Shown one piece after another: positions 18,402 to 26,743 of a stretch of 39,050 nucleotides of DNA. The notes beneath the pieces are model-generated. The model was not told the origin of the DNA. It saw only the letters and a list, made by a program, of their open reading frames with translations, and searched no databases. The DNA lies in contig JAAYCB010000298.1 of assembly GCA_012744395.1 (NCBI GenBank), positions 1 to 39,050 on the forward strand, written 5' to 3'. The first letter of the stretch is position 1; each line of letters starts with the position of its first letter. The stretch comes from Pirellulaceae bacterium. Lineage in GTDB: Bacteria > Planctomycetota > Planctomycetia > Pirellulales > Thermoguttaceae. The translations under genes and the position numbers were made by a program.

Positions 18402-18875
18402 TCATCTTGCTGGCCGCTCTTCGTGCGTCCCCAGCCACGGCTTGACCGCCGGCGCGTAGGGGCAGAGTTCAGCCTGGCTGAAAAAGATGTCCATCTCGCG
18501 AAGCGCCGATTCGGGGCTGTCGGAGGCATGGACGAGGTTCATCTGCTGGCTCGAGCTGAAGTCCCCCCGGATCGTCCCCGCCGCCGCTTCCAGGCCGTTG
18601 GTGACGCCCACCAGGTTGCGGACGACGGCGACCGCTTCCGGACCCTCGACGATCATGGCGACGATCGGGCTGCGGGTGATGAACGACTCGAGTCCGGGAT
18701 AGAAGGGCTTGTTTAGATGCTCCGCGTAGTGGCGGCGGGCGAGTTCCGGGGTCACGCGGATCATCTTCATGGCGATGATATTCAGCCCTTTATCCTCCAG
18801 CCGAGCGATCACGCGGCCGACCAGGCGGCGCTCGATGCAGTCCGGTTTGAGGAGAACGAGCGTTCTTTCCGACAT
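18402..18875 (-). CDS. ndk: Nucleoside diphosphate kinase
   Basis: A 157-residue Ndk of normal size. It starts MSERTLVLLKPDCIERRLVG and has the catalytic histidine in NLVHASDS, preceded by RGDFSSSQQM and followed by SPESALREMDIFF. It transfers the gamma-phosphate of ATP to NDPs through a phosphohistidine intermediate and keeps NTP and dNTP pools balanced. AGGGAGG lies about six bases before ATG 18875. The C-terminal tail (WLGTHEERPAR) is slightly longer than in short Ndks. It is monocistronic and convergent with the lipoprotein gene. Confidence 0.97.
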   Translation of the reverse strand: MSERTLVLLKPDCIERRLVGRVIARLEDKGLNIIAMKMIRVTPELARRHYAEHLNKPFYPGLESFITRSPIVAMIVEGPEAVAVVRNLVGVTNGLEAAAGTIRGDFSSSQQMNLVHASDSPESALREMDIFFSQAELCPYAPAVKPWLGTHEERPAR

Positions 18876-19161
18876 CGCGACCCTCCCTTGTCTTGGCAGT
18901 CCAGGGGGGAGATTCTAGAGAAATCTGGCGGCGCCCTCAAGCCGACAGGATGATCCGGACTCATCCGATTTGCCGTATTTGCCGATATTTCTGGTATTCG
19001 CGGCAAGTTGCGGCGGCCAGGAGCCTGTCCACGGAAGCGCGGAAACCGTCAAGTGCCAACTGCCGCCGGCATTTCCCGACTGCCGGCGGTGGCCCGACAC
19101 CTGCGGCGTGCCGCATCGGCGGCGAAGATCGAGACCCACGTTTGCACGCCCGGGGGGCGAG

Positions 19162-20289
19162 ATGACTACTCTCAGGATTCGGCGCGGGCCGGCTCGGCCC
19201 GCGCGCCTGCTCCGCAACGCGCATGTCTTGAGCCTGATCGTGTTCGGCGCTGTCGGCCTGCTAGCACCCGCACTGGCTCAGCAGCAGGCCGGGCAGGGTT
19301 CAGCCCTGCTACACGCGTCTGCTTGGGGGGGTGTGCCCCCCTCGCAGCATCCTGCCTTTCGTCCGGCTGGGTCCTCGCTGACAACCGCGCTGTTCGGCCA
19401 GCCGGCGACCGCCTCGTCCGCGTCCTCCGCCGCGCTGTTTTCCTCGCCGGAAGACTCGATCGACGTGCCGACCGGCCTCGGTCAGGACGGGCGAGTCTCG
19501 GCCCTGGAACCGCCAGCCGAACCGCACGACGTGTGGCTCTGGCAAGTGCTGCCCGACGGGCTGATCTACCGGTCGTATCTTGCCGGCGTGAAGGAATCGC
19601 GATTCGCCAGCCACTGGGTCCACGATGTGCGCCAAGGCTGGATGTGGGACGTGGCGCTCGGCGGCCGGGTGGGAATCTTGCGCTACGGAACGGCCGAGGC
19701 CGACCGACCGCAGGGCTGGCAACTCGACATCGAGGGGGCGGGAATGCCACGCCTGGACCTGGAGAGGGAACGCGACGTGGTCAGCGCCGACTTCCGCTTC
19801 GGCATTCCCTTGACCTACGGCCGGGGGCGTTACCAGGCGAAATTCGCCTACTACCATCTGAGTTCGCACCTGGGCGATGAATACATGGTCCGCAACAACA
19901 CCCTGGAGCGGCTCAATTTCTCGCGCGACGTGCTGGTCTGGGGGCATTCGTTCTATTGGACCGAAGATTGGCGGCTCTACGCAGAAGCCGGTTGGGCTTT
20001 CGAGTGCGACGGAGGCTCGCGGCCCTGGGAATTCCAGTTCGGCGCCGACTACAGTCCCGCCGCGCCAAACGGGATGCGGGGGTCGCCTTTTTGGGCGATC
20101 AACGGCCACCTGCGGCAGGAATTCGATTTCGGCGGCCATCTTGCCGTGCAGACGGGATGGCAGTGGCGCGGCCCATCGGGGCATCTCTTCCGGATCGGCA
20201 TGCACTATTTTCAGGGCATGAGCGACCAATGGGAATTCTTCAACAAGTTTGAAGACAAACTCGGCTTCGGCATCTGGTACGACCACTAA
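19162..20289 (+). CDS. DUF1207 domain-containing protein, probably outer membrane
   Basis: A 375-residue protein. A basic start and the hydrophobic VLSLIVFGAVGLLAPALAQQQ form a signal peptide with a cut after ALA. Residues about 30-115 are low complexity. From VWLWQVLPDGLIYRSYLAGVKESR onward the sequence matches DUF1207, a family of planctomycete and proteobacterial proteins with alternating beta-strand pattern: YQAKFAYYHLSSHLGDEYM, LYAEAGWAFE and HLAVQTGWQWRG. These, and the aromatic ends, fit a beta-barrel. The function is unknown. ATG 19162 is the only start that places the signal peptide correctly. A pair of perfect DNA hairpins sits in the low-complexity stretch just after the signal peptide. 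The porin gene follows on the same strand after about 500 bases. Confidence 0.85.
   Translation: MTTLRIRRGPARPARLLRNAHVLSLIVFGAVGLLAPALAQQQAGQGSALLHASAWGGVPPSQHPAFRPAGSSLTTALFGQPATASSASSAALFSSPEDSIDVPTGLGQDGRVSALEPPAEPHDVWLWQVLPDGLIYRSYLAGVKESRFASHWVHDVRQGWMWDVALGGRVGILRYGTAEADRPQGWQLDIEGAGMPRLDLERERDVVSADFRFGIPLTYGRGRYQAKFAYYHLSSHLGDEYMVRNNTLERLNFSRDVLVWGHSFYWTEDWRLYAEAGWAFECDGGSRPWEFQFGADYSPAAPNGMRGSPFWAINGHLRQEFDFGGHLAVQTGWQWRGPSGHLFRIGMHYFQGMSDQWEFFNKFEDKLGFGIWYDH
19293..19341 (+). repeat. Two adjacent perfect hairpins inside the DUF1207 gene
   Basis: GCAGGG (19293-19298) pairs with CCCTGC (19304-19309). Then a seven-G run (19325-19331) pairs with a six-C run (19336-19341) around TGTG. 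They encode a non-conserved-looking stretch between the signal peptide and the DUF1207 domain, so they may be a small repeat element inserted in frame. Confidence 0.5.
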
Positions 20290-20785
20290 CGGCCCGCCGC
20301 CCGCCGCCAACCCCATCCCAGGCAGTCGTCGGTCTTCAGCCTTCCCAGATCGGTTCCCATCCGGATCGAAAGACGCCGGCGAGGGCGGGACTCCGCAGGC
20401 GCGGATGGAGAATCATCGAGCCAGCGGTCGTCGACCAAAGAAACGTCACGCGCGGCCAATCGCGGCCGAAGACTCCCCGGCGCTGGCGTCCGTCTTTTCT
20501 GGTTTGCCTACCGGTTCAGCGCTACGCGTTGTCACGTTGCCGGCTGGTTTGCGCCGGGTTGTCTCCGCAACCGGCAAAGTCTCGCCCAACATGTAATTTT
20601 CGTTGATCGTCACGTTGCGAACTTCATGGATTTTCAGTCGCGGTTTGCTGTCGGATACCGATCACAAACCCTGTCCGTGATGCCGGCTGCCAGCGGGAGA
20701 GCGGCGGCCGAGTAACAGCAAGAATTGGGTTGGCCAGTTCAGAAATCACCTGGCGAAACACTTTCCTTTTGCATTGGGGGTTGCG
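20290..20785. other. Intergenic region upstream of the porin gene
   Basis: About 500 bases with no supported gene. The right half is AT-richer than its surroundings, as expected for a promoter and leader, but no clear -35/-10 pair could be chosen. An imperfect stem, GCCGGGTTG against CAACCGGC (20553-20575), is present; it has no T-run. Confidence 0.5.
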
Positions 20786-22114
20786 ATGCGATTAGTCCAA
20801 TGGTTCTCCTTACCGGCAGCAATCCTGGCGTATTGCTGTACGGGGGCGTTCGGCGAAAGCGGCTCGTATCTGCCGATTTCGTACGCCGCGCCCGAGCCCG
20901 CCGCCGCTGCCAGCGGCCCGGCGGTCGACGATGAATGTTACCCGGCCAGGACGAAGAGCGCGACTTGCGACGCCGGTTGTTCGAGCTCGCGTGCCTGCTC
21001 GGATTGCGGCTCGGGTTGCGGCTCGGGATCCCTGTGTCTGTTCCCCTGCCGCTGCACGGGCGATCCGTGGACCCTCCAGAGCTACCTGAATGATGAAAGC
21101 TCCTGCTACCGCTACGGCGGCTGGGTCTCGGCGGGCGGCTACGTGAACGCCCACGGCGCGGACAACAACGGCCCGATCGGTTTCCGGGAAGTCGGCGACG
21201 AGTTCACGGTCGACCAGGTCTGGGGATTCTTCGAGAGACGGGCGAACACCGGCGGATACGGCTGGGACTGGGGATTCCGCAGCGACTTCGTGTTCGGCGT
21301 GGACGGCCCGGATACGCAGGCCTTCTTCAGCCATCCCAACGCCTATGACAATTCCTGGGATGCGTCGGGCTACTACGGATCGGCCCTGCCGCAGTTGTAT
21401 GCCGAGCTGGCCGTCAACAACCTCTCCGTGAAGATGGGCCACTTCTTCACGATCTTGGGTTACGAGAGGGTTCCCGTAATCGACAATTTCTTCTACTCGC
21501 ACAGCTATTGCCACGCCTTCGGTGAGCCGTACACCCACACCGGCGTGCTCGCCGAATATGCATGGAACGACCTGACGTTCTGGGGCGGTTGGACGCAGGG
21601 CTGGGACACCGGCTTCGACAACTACCTCGGGATGAACACGTTCCTCGGCGGCATCCGCGCTCCCCTGACGGACGCGATCACGCTGACGTGGGCGTTGAAC
21701 GCCGGGGACTTTGGCGCCAGGGACGGCGACATCTACATGCAGAGCGTGATCGCCGACGTCCTGCTCACCAACAAGCTCACCTACGTGTTCCAGACCGACT
21801 GGGGCGGAAACTCCGGCGGCGCGGTCGTCAATCAGTGGTACGGAATCAACAACTACCTGCTCTACACGATCAATCCGTGCTGGGCGACCGGGTTGCGGTT
21901 CGAATGGTACCATGACGATGACGGCACGCACCTGTTGGAGGCCGGCGACTACTACGCCGTGACCTGCGGCGTCAACTGGAAGCCGCGCCCCAACGTCCGC
22001 TTCCGGCCGGAACTCCGCTACGACTGGTACAGGGGAGCAGGCGCGCTGCCCTTCGACGCCGGCCAGGAGGACGAGCAGCTCTCCGGTGGGTTCGATCTGA
22101 TCGTGACCTTCTAA
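20786..22114 (+). CDS. Outer-membrane porin, BBP2-type beta-barrel
   Basis: A 442-residue protein. The signal peptide RLVQWFSLPAAILAYCCTGAFG is followed by a Cys-rich stretch (residues about 52-85, with some ten Cys including CDAGC, CSDCGSGCGSG and CLFPCRC), a style common in planctomycete surface proteins. The remainder alternates polar and aromatic residues as in transmembrane strands: GWVSAGGYVNAHG, QLYAELAVNNLSVKMGHFFTILGYERVP, DNFFYSHSYCHAFGEPYTHTG and the terminal FDLIVTF, with a C-terminal Phe. The PVIDNFFYSHSY region is characteristic of the 'putative beta-barrel porin-2' (OmpL-like) family. It probably forms a general diffusion pore. ATG 20786 has a GGGGG five bases upstream; an in-frame TTG twelve bases earlier is less likely. 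Confidence 0.85.
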   Translation: MRLVQWFSLPAAILAYCCTGAFGESGSYLPISYAAPEPAAAASGPAVDDECYPARTKSATCDAGCSSSRACSDCGSGCGSGSLCLFPCRCTGDPWTLQSYLNDESSCYRYGGWVSAGGYVNAHGADNNGPIGFREVGDEFTVDQVWGFFERRANTGGYGWDWGFRSDFVFGVDGPDTQAFFSHPNAYDNSWDASGYYGSALPQLYAELAVNNLSVKMGHFFTILGYERVPVIDNFFYSHSYCHAFGEPYTHTGVLAEYAWNDLTFWGGWTQGWDTGFDNYLGMNTFLGGIRAPLTDAITLTWALNAGDFGARDGDIYMQSVIADVLLTNKLTYVFQTDWGGNSGGAVVNQWYGINNYLLYTINPCWATGLRFEWYHDDDGTHLLEAGDYYAVTCGVNWKPRPNVRFRPELRYDWYRGAGALPFDAGQEDEQLSGGFDLIVTF

Positions 22115-22149
22115 CTCGCGGCGTTCCGCCAAATCACGATAGGTTCGCT

Positions 22150-22196
22150 GAGCCGAACCCCGCCAATGCCTTCGGGCGGTCGGCGGGGCTCGGCTC
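22150..22196 (+). terminator. Strong stem-loop after the porin gene
   Basis: GAGCCG (22150-22155) plus CCCCGCC (22158-22164) pair with GGCGGGG (22182-22188) plus CGGCTC (22191-22196), a 13-bp stem with one small internal loop. It is followed by GCTTATT rather than a full T-run. It would end porin transcription or lie in the leader of the ketosynthase-like gene. An alternative hairpin, GGTTCG/CGAACC (22142-22159), uses part of the same left arm. Confidence 0.55.
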
Positions 22197-22206
22197 GCTT
22201 ATTCTC

Positions 22207-22216
22207 GGGGGGGGGG
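22207..22216 (+). promoter_or_regulatory. Ten-G homopolymer ahead of the ketosynthase-like start
   Basis: G10 ends in GGGGTGA, seven bases before the GTG start at 22227, so its last bases probably act as the ribosome binding site. Length change in the tract would alter the leader but not the reading frame. Confidence 0.5.
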
Positions 22217-22226
22217 TGAACATCCA

Positions 22227-23492
22227 GTGACTCGTCCGGACGTCGTCATTACGGGAGTCGGAACCCTGTCTCCGCTGGGCATCGGCCGCGAGGCCTTCAG
22301 CGCCTCGCTCCGCGCGGGGCGGAGCGGGATCGGGCCGATCACGCTGTTCGACTCCAGCGGGCTGCCGGTTCGCATCGCCGGCGAGGTCAAGGACTTTGAA
22401 CCCAAGGGCTACGTCACGCCGCGCAAGAGCCTGAAGCTGATGGCCCGCGACTGCCAGCTTGGAGTCGCGGCCTCGGTCCTGGCGTGCGCCGATGCCCGGG
22501 TCCGCCCCGGCAGTGTCGCTCCCGACCGGTTCGGGGTGGTGCTCGGGGCCGACTCGATCGGCAGCACGCTGGCGATCAGCGAAGAGCCCTACCGCCGCTG
22601 CCTGGTCGAGGGACAGTTCCGCTACGAGCGCTGGGCGGTCGAGGGCGCCGCCGTGTCGTTTCCGCTGAATTTCCTCAAAGTCCTCCCGAACATGATCGCC
22701 TCGCATATTTCCATCGCGCACGACGCCCGCGGGCCGAACAACACGATCCATCACGGCGATGTCTCCTCGCTGTTGGCGGTCTGCGAAGCGGCGCGGGCGA
22801 TCCAGCGCGGCGCCGCCGACGTGATGCTCGCCGGGGGCGCAAGCTCGCAGATGAACCCCTTCGACTGGGTCCGCCATTGCCTGATCGGCCGCTTGTCGCC
22901 GAGCCGGGAAGACCCCCAGACGGTCCTCCGCCCCTTCGACCTGGCGCGCAGCGGCCAGGTCCACGGCGAGGGTTCGACGGTCTTCGTGCTGGAGCGCAGG
23001 GAACACGCCGAAGCCCGCGGCGCGGAGATCCAAGCCCGAATCGCCGGTTCAAGCAGCAGCTATGTTCCGGCGGGCGGCGCGGCGGGCCAACGCCGAAGCA
23101 TCGCCCGAGCCTTGGCCGCCGCCCTGGCGGACGCCGGCCTGGCGCCTGGGGACATCGGGCACGTCAATGCGCATGGGCTGAGCACGGCGATCGACGACGC
23201 GATCGAAGCGGCGGCGATCGGCGAAGTCCTCGGCGCGGCCGCCGTGACGGCCCCGAAAAGCTACTTCGGCAATCTCGGCGCCGCGGCCGGGGCGACGGAA
23301 ATGCTGGCCAGCCTGCTGGCAATTCAAGACGGGGCTGTCCCGCCGACGCTCAATTTCCGGACTCCGGACCCCCGCTGCGACGTCAACATCGTCCGCGAGG
23401 GCCCGCTCCCGCGGGCCGTCCCCACCGCACTGCTCCTGAACGCGACGTTCGCCGGTCAGGCCACCGCACTGGTCCTCTCGGCGCCAAATTGA
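22227..23492 (+). CDS. Beta-ketoacyl synthase-like protein lacking the active-site cysteine
   Basis: A 421-residue protein with the FabF-type thiolase fold: VVITGVGTLSPLG at the N-terminus, VMLAGGASSQMNP, RPFDLARSGQVHGEG and a C-terminal LLLNATFAGQATALVL. Alignment by eye with FabF places Asp178 (GPNNTIHHGDVSS) where the nucleophilic Cys should be. The first catalytic His is kept (VNAHGLST, H316), while the second motif reads KSYFGNLGAAAG, with Asn349 for His and Lys344 retained. Condensation by the normal mechanism is therefore not expected. It could decarboxylate, act as a chain-length-factor-like partner, or bind acyl groups. It uses a GTG start. Its 3' end overlaps the convergent membrane-protein gene by 37 bases. 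An acyl carrier protein is encoded about 11 kb away. Confidence 0.85.
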   Translation: MTRPDVVITGVGTLSPLGIGREAFSASLRAGRSGIGPITLFDSSGLPVRIAGEVKDFEPKGYVTPRKSLKLMARDCQLGVAASVLACADARVRPGSVAPDRFGVVLGADSIGSTLAISEEPYRRCLVEGQFRYERWAVEGAAVSFPLNFLKVLPNMIASHISIAHDARGPNNTIHHGDVSSLLAVCEAARAIQRGAADVMLAGGASSQMNPFDWVRHCLIGRLSPSREDPQTVLRPFDLARSGQVHGEGSTVFVLERREHAEARGAEIQARIAGSSSSYVPAGGAAGQRRSIARALAAALADAGLAPGDIGHVNAHGLSTAIDDAIEAAAIGEVLGAAAVTAPKSYFGNLGAAAGATEMLASLLAIQDGAVPPTLNFRTPDPRCDVNIVREGPLPRAVPTALLLNATFAGQATALVLSAPN

Positions 23493-24181
23493 GTCGCCAT
23501 CGGCGCTGCACCGACCTTCGGCTTCGATTCGCCCCCATACCGCACCAGCCACTCGGCGGCCAGCAGCGATACGGCGATGACAACCCCAGCCAGCGAGATG
23601 CCCAGGACGACCTCGTAGAAATTCAACGTCTCGCGACCGAGCCACATGATCAAGGGGATCGCCGTGGCGATCAGCCAGAAGACGTTGATCAACAGCAGGA
23701 ACAGGAAGCCCTGCCGGAGAAACACCATTGCATCGAGCGCCACAAGGAGCAGGATCGACACCCCGCAGAATCCCAGCACGGCGATGCCGGCGATCCCCCG
23801 GCCCTCGCCGGACGGGGCCTTTTCGCCCTTGTCCTTGACGGCCCTTTCCTTGGCCGCCTGCTTCCTGGCCGCTTTCTCTCGAGCGGCCTCTTCCTTGGCC
23901 GCCTGTTTTTTGGCCGCCTTGTCCTTGGCCGCCTGCTTCCGCCGGCTCTTCTTGGTGTCCTTGGACTCCGCCGGAGCTTCTGCCGACACCTCGCCCTCCT
24001 CGGCCGCCGCCTCCGCCGCGGGCAGATCGCCGAGCGGGACCGCTTCGTCGAAGCCGCCCGCTTCATCCAGATTGCCCAACGGATCCTGCGACTCGAGGTC
24101 TCCCCTGCCCTCCAGGGGGTCGCCACCGTCCGGCAGACTCCCGTTTTTCGGTTCCAGGTTGTTCCCGTCGGCATTCGACAC
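23456..24181 (-). CDS. Lys/Ala-rich membrane protein, unknown function
   Basis: A 241-residue protein in two halves. The first ~75 residues are acidic and low complexity. About 50 Lys/Arg/Ala/Glu residues follow (KKSRRKQAAKDKAAKKQAAK and more), likely one long charged helix. The C-terminal ~115 residues have three transmembrane helices: GIAVLGFCGVSILLLVALDAMVFL, GFLFLLLINVFWLIATAIPLIMWL and VVLGISLAGVVIAVSLLAAEWLV. GGGAG lies eight bases before a GTG at 24181, which is preferred to a TTG eleven codons earlier. No family is recognised. The basic helix could contact nucleic acid, membrane or acidic partners. Convergent 37-base overlap with the ketosynthase-like gene. Confidence 0.7.
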   Translation of the reverse strand: MSNADGNNLEPKNGSLPDGGDPLEGRGDLESQDPLGNLDEAGGFDEAVPLGDLPAAEAAAEEGEVSAEAPAESKDTKKSRRKQAAKDKAAKKQAAKEEAAREKAARKQAAKERAVKDKGEKAPSGEGRGIAGIAVLGFCGVSILLLVALDAMVFLRQGFLFLLLINVFWLIATAIPLIMWLGRETLNFYEVVLGISLAGVVIAVSLLAAEWLVRYGGESKPKVGAAPMATQFGAERTSAVA

Positions 24182-24560
24182 GGCTGATTCTCCCGAGATG
24201 AGACAGGGAAACAAAGGGCACGGAGACGCTGCCAGACGCGCATCTCCCGCGAACGACGATTGCGGCCAGGTAGCCGCTGCGCCGAGCCGCTACTGCACAA
24301 TTATAGTTGCTTAAATTCACAATTGCCACGAAGAACCGTTCCCGGAACGGATGCGCATGACGGATCGGTCTTGCGGGAAATGCGGGGCCGGGCGAGACAT
24401 CCTTAAACAAGCGGCCAGCCCCCCCTGCGGGGCGGGCACGCAAGCCGCGCGAGGCCGCCGTGGGGGGGATGACGTTTTTTCCCGCCGCTGGCGCCGGTTG
24501 GCGTCTGCATTCCGCCCCCGAAGTCCATTTTGCACCACCCTACGGGGCGCGCGGCCCGGA
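24182..24560. other. Intergenic region with a minus-strand promoter candidate
   Basis: About 380 bases between the end of the ABC-F gene and the start of the membrane-protein gene. An AT-rich island at 24298-24330 stands out against the GC-rich surroundings. Nothing else was recognised. Confidence 0.5.
24300..24305 (-). promoter_or_regulatory. Perfect TATAAT -10 element for the Lys/Ala-rich membrane protein gene
   Basis: TATAAT on the minus strand in an AT-rich patch about 120 bases upstream of the GTG start. The -35 at 17-18 bases is poor (TGGCAA), so this is a candidate only. Confidence 0.4.
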
Positions 24561-26474
24561 TCACCAATTCAGTTCCGTTGCCTCTTCCCAGTGCTCGTAG
24601 AGGGTGCCGAGCCTGTCGCGCTCGCCGGCGATCTGCGACATCGTTTGCCGCACCCGGTCTCCATCGCGGAGGGTGACCGGGTCGCTCAGCGCGGCCTGCA
24701 ACTGTTCCAGACGGGATTCCCGCTCGAAGATCTCCGCCTCGATCTCCTCGACCTTGCGGTAGGGAAACCGCCGCTTCCGCCGTGTCGGCTCCCGCTGGTC
24801 GATCGCCTTTTTCTGATTGTCGCCCGATTGCCCCCGCGTTTCCGTGCGCGCCGCTTGCGCCGAGGGGTCGGCGAACCGGCGCTGGACGAGATTCTGATAG
24901 TCCGAATAATTGCCTTCGATGACTCGGAAACGATCGGGTTCGACGACGAGCAGATGGTCGGCAACCTGATCGATGAAGTAGCGGTCGTGGCTGACGAACA
25001 GCACCGTTCCGTTGAACTGGCGCAGGGATCGCTCCAGGCTGTCGCGCGCCCAGAGGTCCAGGTGGTTGGTCGGTTCGTCAAGGACGAGGACGTTCGCCTG
25101 TGCCGCCGCCAGCCGCGCCAGGGCCGCCCGGCAGCGTTCCCCTCCGCTGAGACTCTCGACCTTTTGCAGCGCGGTGTCGCCCGTCACCCCGAACCGCGCC
25201 AACAGGTTTCTGCGCTTGGGCTGGTCGAGTTCGATCCCCGCGGGGCGGATCGCGTCGACGGCCAGTTCGCCGGCTGGCAGTTGACTGAGGTGCTGGTCGA
25301 AATAGCCGGCGCTGGCGCCCTGTCCGACAACAACGCGTCCGGCGTCCGGGGCGATCTCTCCGAGCAGGCAGCGGAGCAGGGTGCTCTTGCCGGAACCGTT
25401 TGGTCCGAGGATTCCCCAGCGTTGGCCGCGGAGGATGTCGAATGTCAGATCGGTGAACAGGGGCCGATCATAGGCCTTGGCGAGCCCCTCGACGCGGTAG
25501 ACGATGTCGCCGCTCCGCTCGGCCTTGGGAAATCCCATTGGGGGGGTGGCAATCTCGCGGGGCGGCGCCACGGTCTCGATCCGCTCGAGTTTCTTCCGGC
25601 GGTCCTCGGCCTGGGCGTGCTTCTGCCCGCAGGCGTTCCGCCGGATGAACTCCTTCATCTTCTCGATTTCCGCCCGCTGCTTTTCATAGGTCCTCCGTTG
25701 GACGAGCACCCGCTCGGCTTTCTGCCGCCAATAGGCGGAAAAATTTCCACTGTACGACTCCACGGTTCCGTGGAACAGCTCCAGCGTCCGCGTCGTCACC
25801 TTGTCGAGAAAATAGCGGTCATGACTGACCAGGAGCATCGCCGCGCCGCTGCCGGCCAGGTAGTCTTCGAGCCACCCGGTGGCATCGATGTCCAAGTGGT
25901 TCGAGGGCTCGTCGAGGAGCATCATGTCCGGATCGGAAAGCAGGAGCCTGGCCAGCATCAGACGGTTCTGCTCTCCGCCGCTGAGGGCTTCGACGGATTG
26001 GTGGAACCGCGCGGCGGGGAAGCCGAGCCCGTCGAGAACCCGTTCCACCTTATGGTCCAGGTTGTACGCGTCCTGCCGATGCAATTCCTGTTGGAGGTGG
26101 TCGTAGCGCGCGGCCAGCCGCCGATGCTCCGATTCGTCGGTGCACTCGGCGAGTTGGCGGGCGGCCTGTTCCGCGTCGTGCTGGAGCGCGAAGAGCGATT
26201 TCAGGGCGCTTTTGGCCTCTTCCCACAGCGTCCGGTTCGGATCGATGAGTGGATGCTGGCGGAGATACTCGGCCCGCGCGGCCGGATGCCACTGGACCGT
26301 GCCGCCATCCGCCTCCACCTCGCCCGCCAGAATCCGCAGGAGCGTCGTCTTGCCCGTCCCATTCGGCCCAACCAGTCCAATCCGGTCCCCCGGGCGGACG
26401 TCGAACGCGACTCCCGAAAGGACCTGCTCATCGCCGTAATGCTTGCGTATCCCCAGAACCGATAAAACGATCAT
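24561..26474 (-). CDS. ABC-F family ATP-binding protein
   Basis: A 637-residue protein with two ABC ATPase domains and no membrane segments. Domain 1: GPNGTGKTT near residue 40, signature LSGGEQNRLMLARLLL and Walker B MMLLDEPSNHLD. The inter-domain linker is a charged helical arm rich in Arg/Lys (residues about 235-290). Domain 2: GPNGSGKST, LSGGERCRAALARL and VLVLDEPTNHLD. The C-terminal ~110 residues form a charged coiled coil containing RKRRFPYRKVEEIEAEIFERE, as in Uup-like members. ABC-F proteins act on ribosomes or DNA rather than as transporters; a translation-factor role is the default. ATG 26474 gives a start directly at the first domain. The small zinc-ribbon gene is divergent. Confidence 0.93.
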   Translation of the reverse strand: MIVLSVLGIRKHYGDEQVLSGVAFDVRPGDRIGLVGPNGTGKTTLLRILAGEVEADGGTVQWHPAARAEYLRQHPLIDPNRTLWEEAKSALKSLFALQHDAEQAARQLAECTDESEHRRLAARYDHLQQELHRQDAYNLDHKVERVLDGLGFPAARFHQSVEALSGGEQNRLMLARLLLSDPDMMLLDEPSNHLDIDATGWLEDYLAGSGAAMLLVSHDRYFLDKVTTRTLELFHGTVESYSGNFSAYWRQKAERVLVQRRTYEKQRAEIEKMKEFIRRNACGQKHAQAEDRRKKLERIETVAPPREIATPPMGFPKAERSGDIVYRVEGLAKAYDRPLFTDLTFDILRGQRWGILGPNGSGKSTLLRCLLGEIAPDAGRVVVGQGASAGYFDQHLSQLPAGELAVDAIRPAGIELDQPKRRNLLARFGVTGDTALQKVESLSGGERCRAALARLAAAQANVLVLDEPTNHLDLWARDSLERSLRQFNGTVLFVSHDRYFIDQVADHLLVVEPDRFRVIEGNYSDYQNLVQRRFADPSAQAARTETRGQSGDNQKKAIDQREPTRRKRRFPYRKVEEIEAEIFERESRLEQLQAALSDPVTLRDGDRVRQTMSQIAGERDRLGTLYEHWEEATELNW

Positions 26475-26565
26475 CCGACTTCGATCCAGACCCGTTCCCT
26501 CGCAGACACCGCGTTCGAGGGGAAATAAACAACAAAGCCTAATCGATCAAGGCGGCTTTCGGCAA

Positions 26566-26742
26566 GTGGCTTGTCCATTCTGTGGTTCTCGTGAGTTGTT
26601 TCGCAGTCGCTCCGGCGGCCATGCCTGGTATATCTGGCTCGCCATGCCGCTGGTGGCGCCGATCCGCTGCGGTCGGTGCACGCGTCGCTTCTATCGGTTT
26701 CGGCCGCTCGCCCTGCTGCTGCCCAAACCCGCCCACCGCTGA
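26566..26742 (+). CDS. Small zinc-ribbon protein
   Basis: A short protein of about 58 residues with two CxxC pairs, CPFCGSRELFRSR and IRCGRCTRRFYRF, separated by WYIWLAMPLVAP. The four Cys form a zinc-ribbon knuckle pair; the hydrophobic middle resembles small planctomycete zinc-ribbon proteins of unknown function. The only ATG in frame is at 26443, overlapping the divergent ABC-F start with a translation that does not look like protein. The GTG at 26566, just before the first CxxC and after AAGGCGG, is therefore the best start. Its stop lies one base from the stop of the convergent membrane-protein gene. The call rests on the Cys pattern alone. Confidence 0.55.
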   Translation: MACPFCGSRELFRSRSGGHAWYIWLAMPLVAPIRCGRCTRRFYRFRPLALLLPKPAHR

Positions 26743-26743
26743 G

